Below, in pieces: positions 34,952-43,054 of a DNA stretch of 64,000 nucleotides (positions are counted from its first letter, which is position 1; each line of letters begins with the position of its first letter). The stretch comes from Fibrobacterota bacterium. Its GTDB lineage: Bacteria > Fibrobacterota > Chitinivibrionia > Chitinivibrionales > FEN-1185. The stretch covers positions 39,861 through 103,860 of the forward strand of contig PLWQ01000024.1 in assembly GCA_003165595.1 (NCBI GenBank), written 5' to 3'. A model generated the notes under the pieces. That model did not search any database, had not been told where the DNA came from, and saw only the letters and a list, made by a program, of their open reading frames with translations. The translations under genes and the position numbers were made by a program.

Positions 34952-34966
34952 TGGCACTCCGTTTGC
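34952..34966 (+). promoter_or_regulatory. Sigma-54 promoter for a small transcription unit
   Basis: TGGCAC-TCCGT-TTGC is a perfect -24/-12 match with GG and GC ten bases apart. It is divergent from the NtrC-type regulator gene. The predicted start is near 34978, 48 bases before the small gene at 35026. Dyads of the form TCGC-N4-GCGA lie upstream, at about 34890 and 34925, and may be activator sites. Confidence 0.82.
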
Positions 34967-35025
34967 AAATTCTCGTACGTCGACGGTGAACATTGATTCC
35001 CGGAAAACAAGCAAAGGGGGAAGGC

Positions 35026-35118
35026 ATGTTGCGCACGATTGCTCTTGTAATGGCCGGCTTTGGTATCGTGGAAATGCTGTGTCTGGCATGCATTGTGTTT
35101 GGGCTTTCATTGCCGTAG
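35026..35118 (+). CDS. 30-residue single-span membrane peptide
   Basis: The frame MLRTIALVMAGFGIVEMLCL continues for ten more residues (one cysteine, ending SLSLP-like with FGLSLP) and stops with TAG at 35116. Almost the whole peptide is one hydrophobic helix interrupted by a single glutamate, with two cysteines in its second half. A strong Shine-Dalgarno (AAAGGGGGAAGG) precedes it. It lies between a sigma-54 promoter and a terminator-like hairpin, so it forms a unit of its own. Possible roles are a regulator or a subunit of a membrane complex in polysaccharide synthesis; unknown. Confidence 0.72.
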   Translation: MLRTIALVMAGFGIVEMLCLACIVFGLSLP

Positions 35119-35176
35119 GAATTCGGACGCAAAAATCTCTCGCCGCCTGCATAACATAGTTAGTCCCGGTTACTAA

Positions 35177-35206
35177 GGCGCCTGCTGGGAATATCAGGCG
35201 TCTTTT
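35177..35206 (+). terminator. Intrinsic terminator of the small sigma-54 unit
   Basis: GGCGCCTG (35177-35184) pairs with CAGGCGTC (35195-35202), with one G-U pair, and is followed by TTTT. It ends the transcript that starts near 34978 and encodes the 30-residue peptide, giving an RNA of about 230 bases. Confidence 0.72.
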
Positions 35207-35661
35207 CATTGTTATTCCAACATATGCAATGCTCGTGCCGATTGTGACATTTAGGCAGGAATCGCGAAACCTCTTGGGCCAAAGATTCGTCCTTGCATGC
35301 TTTTGCGGCTTGTTTGGTCCTCGCAGGCGTCATCTAGACCTTCTGGCCGGGCGGTTTTCCCACAATTGATAAGAAGGGTTGCCATTAATGCAAACTTATT
35401 GGTGCGGCCGGTTGTCGTCGATGCGAGCAAAGAAAGACGCATCAGTGCCTTAGCGAATATCAGCACGCGACGAACGCGGGCTGTGGTCTTTTTTCGGGAA
35501 AATGCCGGAGGCTTTTCTCCAATCCTTGTTCTCGTTGGGCAGACTCAATTCCCTTATCGAGCCCGATTTCTTGACAAAAAAGCATCTTCGCACTCTGCAC
35601 AAGCATGGCCTTATTTCGAGGAATCTCCTCTTCCGTTTGCCACCCGGAAACCAGTAAACAA

Positions 35662-35816
35662 CCACGGCCAAAGGCCGTGGCTTTGTTTTCACCCCTGAAA
35701 GGGGTGGAATAAAGAAAAGCCGCGTCAAGCGGCGACGTTTAGCGTTGCCCCACGGCCGTGGGCCGTGGTCCACGCCGGAAAGGGAAAAGACACAAATGTC
35801 TAGTGCCGAAAGCACT
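35662..35816. repeat. Hairpin-dense block upstream of the polysaccharide operon
   Basis: Successive stems: CCACGGCC/GGCCGTGG (35662-35680), CACCCCT/AGGGGTG (35690-35706), GCCGC/GCGGC (35719-35733), again CCACGGCC/GGCCGTGG (35750-35768), GACA/TGTC (35789-35800) and AGTGC/GCACT (35802-35816). The first and fourth hairpins have identical arms about 88 bases apart. This resembles the subterminal hairpins of IS200/IS605-type elements, but no transposase is present. The stretch 35207-35661 has no gene I can support. Confidence 0.55.
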
Positions 35817-35838
35817 GCACTACCTTACCCTTACCGAG

Positions 35839-35895
35839 CGGCAGCGACAAAACTCCCAAAGGGATTTCCGCTAATCTTTTGCGCGGGCAATGAAT
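35839..35895 (+). repeat. Second dispersed repeat family, copy 1
   Basis: Core ACTCCCAAAGGGATTTCCGC, then TAATCTTTTGCGCGGGCAATGAA. It aligns with copies at 61399-61502 and 63731-63849. It lies directly upstream of the sigma-54 promoter of the polysaccharide operon, so here it may act as DNA rather than RNA. Confidence 0.6.
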
Positions 35896-35905
35896 TGATT
35901 TTTTC

Positions 35906-35921
35906 AGGCACAGGGTTTGCA
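35906..35921 (+). promoter_or_regulatory. Sigma-54-type promoter of the exopolysaccharide operon
   Basis: AGGCAC-AGGGT-TTGCA has GG and GC ten bases apart; only the first base differs from the TGGCAC consensus. The start near 35932 leaves a leader of about 86 bases, with a hairpin CCGG-CGCTA-CCGG, before the ATG at 36018. Confidence 0.7.
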
Positions 35922-36017
35922 TTATAAGCATAACGCAGAAGAGTACAACCGAAAACAAACAACATGCTCCTCTGTCCGGCGCTACCGGCAAAACAGGTGA
36001 GTTGAGAGGGAGCTACT

Positions 36018-37178
36018 ATGGACGCAAAGGAAGAAAAACTTTCGACACTTCACGGGCTTCGCCTGCCGAGAGTAAACCTAAGCCACCGCCGCAATCGTGT
36101 ATTCGATGATGAATTCGGTTTTTATTCGGAGGAATACTTCCGGGAAATGCTCTCCATGGAACGGAAGAGAACGGAGCGATCTCAAAAGCCCATTATTCTG
36201 GCGATGATAGATGTCGCGGGCATCCTTGATTCCGTTTCGAGAAGACAGATTGTGAGAAACCTTACTTCGGTTCTCACCGTTTCCGCCCGCGAAATAGACG
36301 TAAAGGGATGGTACCGGGACAATCACACCATCGGTATCATTTATACAGAGACGAACCCGGCAAGCAAGGATTCCATATTGCAAAAAATACACATGAATCT
36401 GGGTCTGGAGCTGGGTCCCGAGATCGCCGGCAGAGTCATCGTTACCTACGCACTTTTTCCCGAGGCCGGCGATGCATCAGGGGGCAAGGACGGGCATGTT
36501 GCGGACGTCCGCTTCTATCCGTCGCCCTACGGCTACTCTCCGTCGAAAAAGGTGTCGTTGATCATGAAGCGGGTGGTGGATGTCGTGGGAAGCAGCATCC
36601 TCATCTTGCTGTTCCTGCCTTTTTTTGTTCTCATCGCGACGCTCATTAAGCTCACGTCAAAGGGGCCGGTCTTCTTCACCCAGACCCGCATCGGGCAAGG
36701 CGGAAAGCCCTTCCGTTTTATCAAGTTCCGGTCGATGATATCGGGCAACGACAGTTCCCTGCACAGGGAATACGTCAAGAAATTGATACAAGGCGAGGCG
36801 GACGCCACGGCGCAGGGGGCCCATGGCGTTTACAAAATAACCAACGACCCCCGGGTGACGCCGATCGGAAGAATTCTGAGGAAAACCAGCCTCGACGAAA
36901 TTCCCCAGCTCTTTAATGTGCTCGAAGGCGATATGGCTCTGGTGGGCCCGCGCCCTCCGATCCCGTATGAGCTGGAGAATTATCACATTTGGCACAGGCG
37001 CCGGGTCTTGGAGGCGAAACCGGGGATAACCGGGTTCTGGCAGGTAGCTGGACGCAGCACAACAACCTTCGATACCATGGTGCGAATGGATCTTCAATAC
37101 GTGATGCGGTGGTCGCTGTGGTGGGACATCAAGTTGATATTGCGGACGCCCCTGGCCGTTCTCAAGGGCGCGTATTAA
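36018..37178 (+). CDS. Undecaprenyl-phosphate sugar transferase with degenerate GGDEF-like N-terminus
   Basis: 386 residues. Residues 175-386 form the bacterial sugar transferase (PglC/WbaP C-terminal) domain: one membrane segment (about 190-212), the [28 protein letters not shown] and [10 protein letters not shown] motifs. It loads the first sugar phosphate onto the lipid carrier. Residues 20-165 resemble a decayed GGDEF fold ([19 protein letters not shown], then [16 protein letters not shown] where the catalytic GGDEF would be). That part may sense or replace a regulatory input. First gene of the cluster; GAGAGGGAG precedes the ATG. Confidence 0.92.
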   Translation: MDAKEEKLSTLHGLRLPRVNLSHRRNRVFDDEFGFYSEEYFREMLSMERKRTERSQKPIILAMIDVAGILDSVSRRQIVRNLTSVLTVSAREIDVKGWYRDNHTIGIIYTETNPASKDSILQKIHMNLGLELGPEIAGRVIVTYALFPEAGDASGGKDGHVADVRFYPSPYGYSPSKKVSLIMKRVVDVVGSSILILLFLPFFVLIATLIKLTSKGPVFFTQTRIGQGGKPFRFIKFRSMISGNDSSLHREYVKKLIQGEADATAQGAHGVYKITNDPRVTPIGRILRKTSLDEIPQLFNVLEGDMALVGPRPPIPYELENYHIWHRRRVLEAKPGITGFWQVAGRSTTTFDTMVRMDLQYVMRWSLWWDIKLILRTPLAVLKGAY

Positions 37179-37251
37179 TGTTAGAGAATATGTACATGAT
37201 GCGGCCGCCGCCGGTATGCCGGGGCCGGCCGTTCTAGAAAAAGGCGGTTAT

Positions 37252-38253
37252 ATGTTGCAGATCGGCGTTATTGGATACGGTTACTGGGGGCCCAACATCG
37301 TGCGGAATTTTATTGGCGCCGACGACGCGCGTGTCGCCATGGTGTGCGACAGCAATCCGGCGTCGCTTAAAAAGCTTTCGGTAAACCACCCGTGCGTTGA
37401 GACCGTCACAAACGGTGAGGCGGTGCTTACGTCTCCCCGCATAGACGCTGTGGCCATCGTGACTCCGGTGTCGACGCATTTTGAGCTGGCAAAACGGGCG
37501 CTCGAAAACGGAAAGCACGTGTTCATCGAGAAACCCTTTACCGAAACGGTTGAGCACGCCGAAGAGCTTATCAACCTGGCGGAGAAGAAACACCTTGTGA
37601 TAATGGTGGACCACACGTTTCTCTTTACCGGCGCGGTGAAGAAGATAAAGGAGCTTCTGAGCCAGGAAGCGCTTGGCAAAATTTACTACTACGACTCGAC
37701 CCGAGTGAACCTTGGACTCTTTCAGCACGATGTGAACGTGATTTGGGACCTTGCTCCGCACGATTTTGCCATCATGAACCACGTTATCGCCGATACCCCC
37801 GCGGCGCTCACCGCTTCCGGGCGCGCCCACGTAAATGGGTTTGAAGACATCGCCTATATCACCATTTACTTCAACTCCAACCTCATCGCGCATATAAACG
37901 TGAACTGGCTCTCGCCTGTAAAGGTGCGGTCCACCCTTATCGGCGGGGAGAAGAAGATGCTCGTGTGGAACGACGGTGCCGAAGACGAAAAGATCAAGGT
38001 GTACGACAAAGGCATCGATGTTACCACCAAGGAAGGCATCTACGACCTGCTGGTGAACTACCGCTCGGGCGACATCTGGACGCCCAAGCTGGACAACAGG
38101 GAGGCCCTCCGGCAGGAGACGTCCTATTTCGTCGAATGCGTTCGGGACAACAAGAAGCCCATAAACGACGGCGTTGCCGGCCTGCAGGTGGTTCGACTGC
38201 TTGATGCATGCGACCGGTCGCTGCGGCAAAACGGAAAGATGGTTGCGCTATGA
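37252..38253 (+). CDS. Gfo/Idh/MocA-family sugar dehydrogenase (WlbA-like)
   Basis: 333 residues with the NAD fold GVIGYGYWGPN at the start and the conserved EKPFT (lysine) near residue 96. It is followed by a hexapeptide acetyltransferase and a DegT aminotransferase, the order of WlbA/B/C-type pathways that oxidise UDP-GlcNAc-uronic acid at C3, aminate and acetylate it. The product would be a 2,3-diacetamido sugar nucleotide. Start 37252 follows AAAAAGGCGG; the ATGA overlap couples it to the next gene. Confidence 0.9.
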   Translation: MLQIGVIGYGYWGPNIVRNFIGADDARVAMVCDSNPASLKKLSVNHPCVETVTNGEAVLTSPRIDAVAIVTPVSTHFELAKRALENGKHVFIEKPFTETVEHAEELINLAEKKHLVIMVDHTFLFTGAVKKIKELLSQEALGKIYYYDSTRVNLGLFQHDVNVIWDLAPHDFAIMNHVIADTPAALTASGRAHVNGFEDIAYITIYFNSNLIAHINVNWLSPVKVRSTLIGGEKKMLVWNDGAEDEKIKVYDKGIDVTTKEGIYDLLVNYRSGDIWTPKLDNREALRQETSYFVECVRDNKKPINDGVAGLQVVRLLDACDRSLRQNGKMVAL

Positions 38254-38729
38254 ACAGCGTCTTTATAGCCCCCGATGTGGTTCTGGGCGCAAACGTGCAT
38301 CTGTCGAAATTCATCAACCTTTACGGCTGCCGCATAGGCGACAACACCAAGATCGGGGCGTTTGTGGAAGTGCAGAAAAACGCCACGATCGGCAGGAACT
38401 GCAAGATAGAAAGCCACACGTTTATTTGCGAAGGCGTCGAGCTGGAAGACAACGTCTTCGTGGGTCATGGAGTCACATTTATCAACGATAAATATCCGCG
38501 CGCAACGGCCGAAAACGGCGAGCTCAAGACCGAGAAGCACTGGGCCGTTTCGCCTACCAGGGTGAAGCAGGGTGCGTCCATCGGCTCGGGCGCCACCGTC
38601 ATGTGCAACGTTACCATCGGCGAGAACGCCATTGTGGGAGCGGGAAGCATGGTGGTCGACAACGTTGAGCCCAACACCATCGTTGCCGGCAACCCGGCAC
38701 GAACGATAAGGAGAACCCATGACAACTGA
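38250..38729 (+). CDS. Hexapeptide-repeat N-acetyltransferase (WlbB-like)
   Basis: 159 residues of left-handed beta-helix repeats (INLYGCRIGDNTKIGAFVEV, NVTIGENAIVGAGSMV) with FINDKYPRAT before the last coils, as in WbpD/WlbB-type sugar N-acetyltransferases. It would acetylate the 3-amino group formed by the aminotransferase encoded next. The start overlaps the dehydrogenase stop by four bases. Confidence 0.9.
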   Translation: MNSVFIAPDVVLGANVHLSKFINLYGCRIGDNTKIGAFVEVQKNATIGRNCKIESHTFICEGVELEDNVFVGHGVTFINDKYPRATAENGELKTEKHWAVSPTRVKQGASIGSGATVMCNVTIGENAIVGAGSMVVDNVEPNTIVAGNPARTIRRTHDN

Positions 38730-39951
38730 ATCCATTCCCTTTCTCGACCTTTCGCAGCCGCACGCCGCGCTCGAAAAGGAACTCACCGGCGTCCTGGTTC
38801 GGGCCCTTCGCTCGGGACGGTTCGTGGGCGGTCCGGATGTTGACAATTTCGAAAGGCAGTTCGCATCGTTCGCGGGCGTTAAACACGCTATAGGGGTCAA
38901 CAGCGGCACGGACGCCCTGCGTTTCGCGCTGTTTGCGGCGGGCGTAAAGCCGGGCGACGTGGCCATCACCGTACCCAACACGTTTATCGCAACTACCGAA
39001 GCCATTTCCCAGGTGGGCGCAACACCGATGTTTGTTGACATCGACGCGCAAACCTTCACAATGTCGGCGCAAAAGCTCGAATCCTTTTTCCAGAAGAATT
39101 GCGAAACCGACTCGCAGACGAAGAGAACCGTCCTCAAGAAAACCGGTGAACCGGTTACCGCGATCCTCCCGGTGCATCTCTACGGCCAAATGGCCGACAT
39201 GGACGCAATCCTTTCCATAGCGGAACAACACGCCTGCGTGGTTATCGAAGATGCGTGCCAGGCTCACGGATCCGCCTATTTTTCCAAGAGGACCAATTCA
39301 TGGCATGCTGCCGGCTCCATGGGGACGGCCGGTGCGTTCAGCTTTTATCCCGGAAAGAACCTTGGTGCCCTGGGCGAGGGCGGCATGGTAACCACCGGCA
39401 GCCCGGGGATCGACGCCGCGGTACGCATGCTTCGCGACCACGGACAGCAGAAGAAATACTACCACGACATCGAGGGGTACAACGGCAGGCTCGACGCGAT
39501 CCAGGCCGGCTTCTTGTCTGTAAAGTTACTGCACCTCGACGGCTGGAACAAACAGCGGCGGGAACGAGCCCATTATTACAACCATCTGTTCGACGCGTTC
39601 GACGGCGTTATTTCTCCGTTTGAACCGGATTGGGCGAAGCCGGTCTACCATCTGTACGTGGTGCGGGTTGCCGACAGGGACGAGCTGAGGCAACACCTGG
39701 AGGCGCAGGGAATCGGGACCGGACTGCATTATCCCGTTCCCCTCCACTTGCAAAAAGCATATGAAACGCTCGGATACCGTGAGGGCGATTTCCCGGTGAC
39801 CGAGAAAGCCGCCGCGGAGATTCTGTCGTTGCCAATGTTCCCCGAGCTCACCGAAGAGCAGCAGGACCAGGTGGCGGAATCGATTGCCGATTTCATGGAA
39901 ATCCGGAAAAAGGGACGGCGCGAAATGCACGCGACCGGTGCGCCCGCGTAG
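38719..39951 (+). CDS. DegT/DnrJ/EryC1 sugar aminotransferase (WlbC-like)
   Basis: 410 residues. The PLP lysine is in FSFYPGKNLGALGEGG; the N-terminal IPFLDLSQPHAALE and SGTDALRFAL are standard. The enzyme transfers an amino group to a keto-sugar nucleotide. It overlaps the acetyltransferase gene by 11 bases and is preceded by AAGGAG. With the two preceding genes it forms a likely diacetamido-sugar triad. Confidence 0.92.
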   Translation: MTTESIPFLDLSQPHAALEKELTGVLVRALRSGRFVGGPDVDNFERQFASFAGVKHAIGVNSGTDALRFALFAAGVKPGDVAITVPNTFIATTEAISQVGATPMFVDIDAQTFTMSAQKLESFFQKNCETDSQTKRTVLKKTGEPVTAILPVHLYGQMADMDAILSIAEQHACVVIEDACQAHGSAYFSKRTNSWHAAGSMGTAGAFSFYPGKNLGALGEGGMVTTGSPGIDAAVRMLRDHGQQKKYYHDIEGYNGRLDAIQAGFLSVKLLHLDGWNKQRRERAHYYNHLFDAFDGVISPFEPDWAKPVYHLYVVRVADRDELRQHLEAQGIGTGLHYPVPLHLQKAYETLGYREGDFPVTEKAAAEILSLPMFPELTEEQQDQVAESIADFMEIRKKGRREMHATGAPA

Positions 39952-39959
39952 AGGAACGT

Positions 39960-41000
39960 ATGGGGTACAACCTCGACATTGTCAATCCGATCGAAAACCC
40001 GAAGTGGGACGACCTGCTGCTGTCCAGCGAGGGGTACTCGTTTTTTCATTCCTCGTTTTGGGCAAGGACGCTGCTGGAATCCTACAACTTTACGCCCCGG
40101 TATTTTGCCCGGACCTACGAAAACCGTCTCTCGGTGCTGGTTCCGATGATGGAGGTGAACAACGCGCCCCTGCGCAAGAAGGGGGTGTCGCTGCCCTTTA
40201 CGGACATGAGCGATCCGATTTTCGACTCGCGCATCTCGTGGCGCGATTTGTATAGAGAGCTTGCCGCCTATGGCAAGGAAGCGGGATGGAAATCCCTGGA
40301 AATCCGCGGCGACGTGCATGTCGACGACGATTCCATTCCCTCAACGGATTTTGTCAGTCACACTCTGAACCTTTCGAGCGACGAAGATGCACTGTTCAAG
40401 AATTTTTCCAATGGTACAAAGGGCAACATCAAGAAAGCGGAGCGCGAGGGCGTGGAAGTCGGCGTCACCTCGTCCCGGGAATCGCTGGATGAATTCTGCA
40501 AGCTCCACGGCGCAACACGTAAGCGTCACGGACTGCCGCCCCAACCCTCGTCCTTTTTCGCGGCGGTGCACAAACACGTGCTGGCCACCGACAACGGTTT
40601 TGTAGTGCTCGCGCGAATAGGGGGAAAACCGGTTGCCGGAGCGGTTTTCTTTCATTTCGGGACCAAGGCGATCTACAAGTACTCGGCATCGGACCCGGCA
40701 TTTCAGAACGCCCGGCCCAACAACCTGGTATTGTGGGAAGCCATCCGTCGGTATTCCAGAAACGGATTTACCAGCCTGTGCCTTGGGAGAACAGAGCCCG
40801 ACAACGTGGGCCTCAGACACTACAAGTCGAGCTGGGGAGCCCGCGAGGACGTTCTCAGATATTACAAGTACGACATTTCCAGAGGCGCCTTTGTAAAGGA
40901 CCAGGTGCAGGTGCCGGCATTCTACACGTCGCTCTTTCGGGCCCTGCCTTCGCCCATGCTCAACGCGCTCGGCTCCGTTCTTTACAAATACGTCGCGTAG
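39960..41000 (+). CDS. FemAB/GNAT-fold protein (first copy)
   Basis: 346 residues of the FemAB-related GNAT fold. Marks are FHSSFWARTLLESYNFTPRY, NIKKAEREGVEV, GGKPVAGAVFF, YKYSASDPAF, NLVLWEAI and CLGRTEPDN. FemAB proteins transfer amino acids to peptidoglycan; relatives in polysaccharide loci (for example with exosortase systems) have unproven roles. A paralogue lies at 41988-43040, with a polysaccharide deacetylase gene between. Confidence 0.87.
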   Translation: MGYNLDIVNPIENPKWDDLLLSSEGYSFFHSSFWARTLLESYNFTPRYFARTYENRLSVLVPMMEVNNAPLRKKGVSLPFTDMSDPIFDSRISWRDLYRELAAYGKEAGWKSLEIRGDVHVDDDSIPSTDFVSHTLNLSSDEDALFKNFSNGTKGNIKKAEREGVEVGVTSSRESLDEFCKLHGATRKRHGLPPQPSSFFAAVHKHVLATDNGFVVLARIGGKPVAGAVFFHFGTKAIYKYSASDPAFQNARPNNLVLWEAIRRYSRNGFTSLCLGRTEPDNVGLRHYKSSWGAREDVLRYYKYDISRGAFVKDQVQVPAFYTSLFRALPSPMLNALGSVLYKYVA

Positions 41001-41011
41001 AAGGACTCGCC

Positions 41012-41998
41012 ATGCGAAACGACCTCTACTATGCACTAAAGCCCCTCATCCCCCGGAGGTTGCAGCTGTTCCTGCGGAGAGTCATGGTGCTGCGGAAAAG
41101 ACGACGACTTTCCTCGGTGTGGCCCATAGACCCGGCCGCCGGCGCCCGCCCCGCCGGTTGGAACGGATGGCCGGCAAACAAGAAATTCGCGCTCGTGCTC
41201 ACGCACGACGTTGACACGCAAAGAGGGCACGACAAAAGCCTGCTCCTCATGAATCTCGAAAAGGAAGCCGGGTTCGTTTCCTCGTTCAATTTCGTCCCGG
41301 AGCGCTACAACGTATCCTGCGAGGTGATGGACGTTATTGCCGACAGCGGGTTTGAAATCGGGGTCCACGGTCTCAAGCACGACGGGAAACTCTTCAGCTC
41401 GCGCGCCGCGTTCGAAGAACAGGCGGTACGGATCAACCAATACATCAAGGATTGGGGCGCGGTCGGCTTTCGCGCTCCATCCATGATTCGAAACCTGGAC
41501 TGGATCCGAGACCTTAACGTGGAATACGACGCGTCAACATTTGACACGGATCCGTTTGAGCCTCAGCCCGAGGGGGCTGGCACCATTTTCCCCTTCTGGG
41601 TGGAAGCCGGCGAAGGGAAAAACGGGTATGTTGAACTACCCTACACCCTATGCCAGGATTTTTCTCTCCTGGTGCTCATGAAAGATAAGGGCATTGCGGT
41701 ATGGAAGGAAAAGCTCGATTGGATAGCGGCAAGGGGCGGCATGGCACTTATCAATACCCATCCGGATTACATGAACTTCACCCGATTGCGCTGCGGCCTC
41801 GAAGAATACCCCGTGGCGTTCTACCGAGAATTGCTCGACTACGTCCGCGACCGGTATGCGGGAGATTATTGGCACGTTCTTCCCAAAGATATGGCTCGTT
41901 TCTGGAAACACGGACCGAATGTGGCGGCGCCGCCGGTCGGCACAACCCGCACCGTGAAAGAGCCGGAACGCGTAGAAAGCTGGCATCATGAGGTTTGA
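41012..41998 (+). CDS. Polysaccharide deacetylase
   Basis: 328 residues of the NodB-like (CE4) fold. The metal-binding Asp is in LTHDVD, the His pair in EIGVHG(L)KHDG, and the later motifs GFRAPS and NTHPDYM are visible. It removes acetyl groups from a sugar in the growing or finished polymer. No signal peptide is obvious, so it may act in the cytoplasm or be anchored by the basic N-terminus. The chosen start follows AAGGA. Confidence 0.88.
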   Translation: MRNDLYYALKPLIPRRLQLFLRRVMVLRKRRRLSSVWPIDPAAGARPAGWNGWPANKKFALVLTHDVDTQRGHDKSLLLMNLEKEAGFVSSFNFVPERYNVSCEVMDVIADSGFEIGVHGLKHDGKLFSSRAAFEEQAVRINQYIKDWGAVGFRAPSMIRNLDWIRDLNVEYDASTFDTDPFEPQPEGAGTIFPFWVEAGEGKNGYVELPYTLCQDFSLLVLMKDKGIAVWKEKLDWIAARGGMALINTHPDYMNFTRLRCGLEEYPVAFYRELLDYVRDRYAGDYWHVLPKDMARFWKHGPNVAAPPVGTTRTVKEPERVESWHHEV

Positions 41999-43040
41999 AA
42001 CCGTATCCCTTTCGGACGTTGTCGCAACCACTGCATGGGACGACTATGTTTCGCGTCATCCGCGTGCGACGCCCTGCCATTTGTCCGCGTGGCTCTGGGC
42101 CATTCACGCCACCTATTCCTTCGAACCCCTTCTCTACACCGTAAAGGACGACGGCGACGCGCTTCAGGGAGTATTTCCGCTGTTTAGAATCCGGGGCGCA
42201 TTTACGGGCGTACGCGTGGTGTCGCTTCCGTTTTCCGATTACGGCGGCCCGCTGTGCAACGATCAGATTGTCGAAGAGGAATTGGTTCGCCACGTGCGCG
42301 GCGAATGCCAAAACGGGATACGGTATTTGGAAATCCGCGGCGGCCTGGCAAGGCCCGGCGATCTGCTTCCCTACAATTATTACAAACGGCATGTCATGGA
42401 CCTGCGTGCGGGCATCGGCGCCCTGCAAAACAAAATCGACAAGAAGACAATACAATATTCCATACGTAAAGCCGAGAAGGCGGGAGTTGTCATCAAGCAA
42501 GACAATACGCGGGCCGGCCTCGAGGCATTTTACCGCCTCAACAATCTCACGCGCAGGAAACACGGCGTGCCTTCGCAGCCGCATGCGTTTTTCGAGAACC
42601 TCTATTCCCGGATGATCGCGGCAAAGATGGGGTTTATCCTTGTTGCCGAACACGATTCGACAGTCGCGGCCGCATCCCTGTTTCTCACGGTAGCCAGGCA
42701 AATTCATTACAAATACAATGCGAGCGATCCGGCCCTTCTCAAGAAGCTGTCGCCCAATCATCTGCTCACGTGGCACGTTATCCTTTGGGGCGTTGAAAAC
42801 GGCTACCAGTCGCTTGATTTCGGCCGCACGTCTCCCGACAACCAGGGACTCATCCGTTACAAGAACATGTGGGGAATGGAAGACCAGGACATCCCCTATT
42901 ACTATTATCCGCGCGTTAAGGGCGCGGTCGCGACAAAGGAAAGCGGAATCAGCTACCGGCTGGCCACGTCGATGTGGCGGCATCTTCCGCTTCCGGTGAT
43001 GGAATTTTCGAGCTCGATTTTGTACAAACACCTTGGATGA
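41988..43040 (+). CDS. FemAB/GNAT-fold protein (second copy)
   Basis: 350 residues, paralogue of the protein at 39960-41000, sharing YSIRKAEKAGVVI, HYKYNASDPALLKKLSPN, LDFGRTSPDN and the RKHGVPSQPHAFFENL stretch. It likely belongs to the polymer-modifying group together with the deacetylase, whose stop it overlaps by 11 bases. The acceptor and donor are unknown. Confidence 0.87.
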   Translation: MRFETVSLSDVVATTAWDDYVSRHPRATPCHLSAWLWAIHATYSFEPLLYTVKDDGDALQGVFPLFRIRGAFTGVRVVSLPFSDYGGPLCNDQIVEEELVRHVRGECQNGIRYLEIRGGLARPGDLLPYNYYKRHVMDLRAGIGALQNKIDKKTIQYSIRKAEKAGVVIKQDNTRAGLEAFYRLNNLTRRKHGVPSQPHAFFENLYSRMIAAKMGFILVAEHDSTVAAASLFLTVARQIHYKYNASDPALLKKLSPNHLLTWHVILWGVENGYQSLDFGRTSPDNQGLIRYKNMWGMEDQDIPYYYYPRVKGAVATKESGISYRLATSMWRHLPLPVMEFSSSILYKHLG

Positions 43041-43054
43041 TGCAAAGAGGCGCC

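Noticed and set aside
35297-35698. Open frame of 133 codons before the polysaccharide operon
   Set aside because: No Shine-Dalgarno, odd composition, and its end is formed by the CCACGGCC hairpin; probably non-coding.
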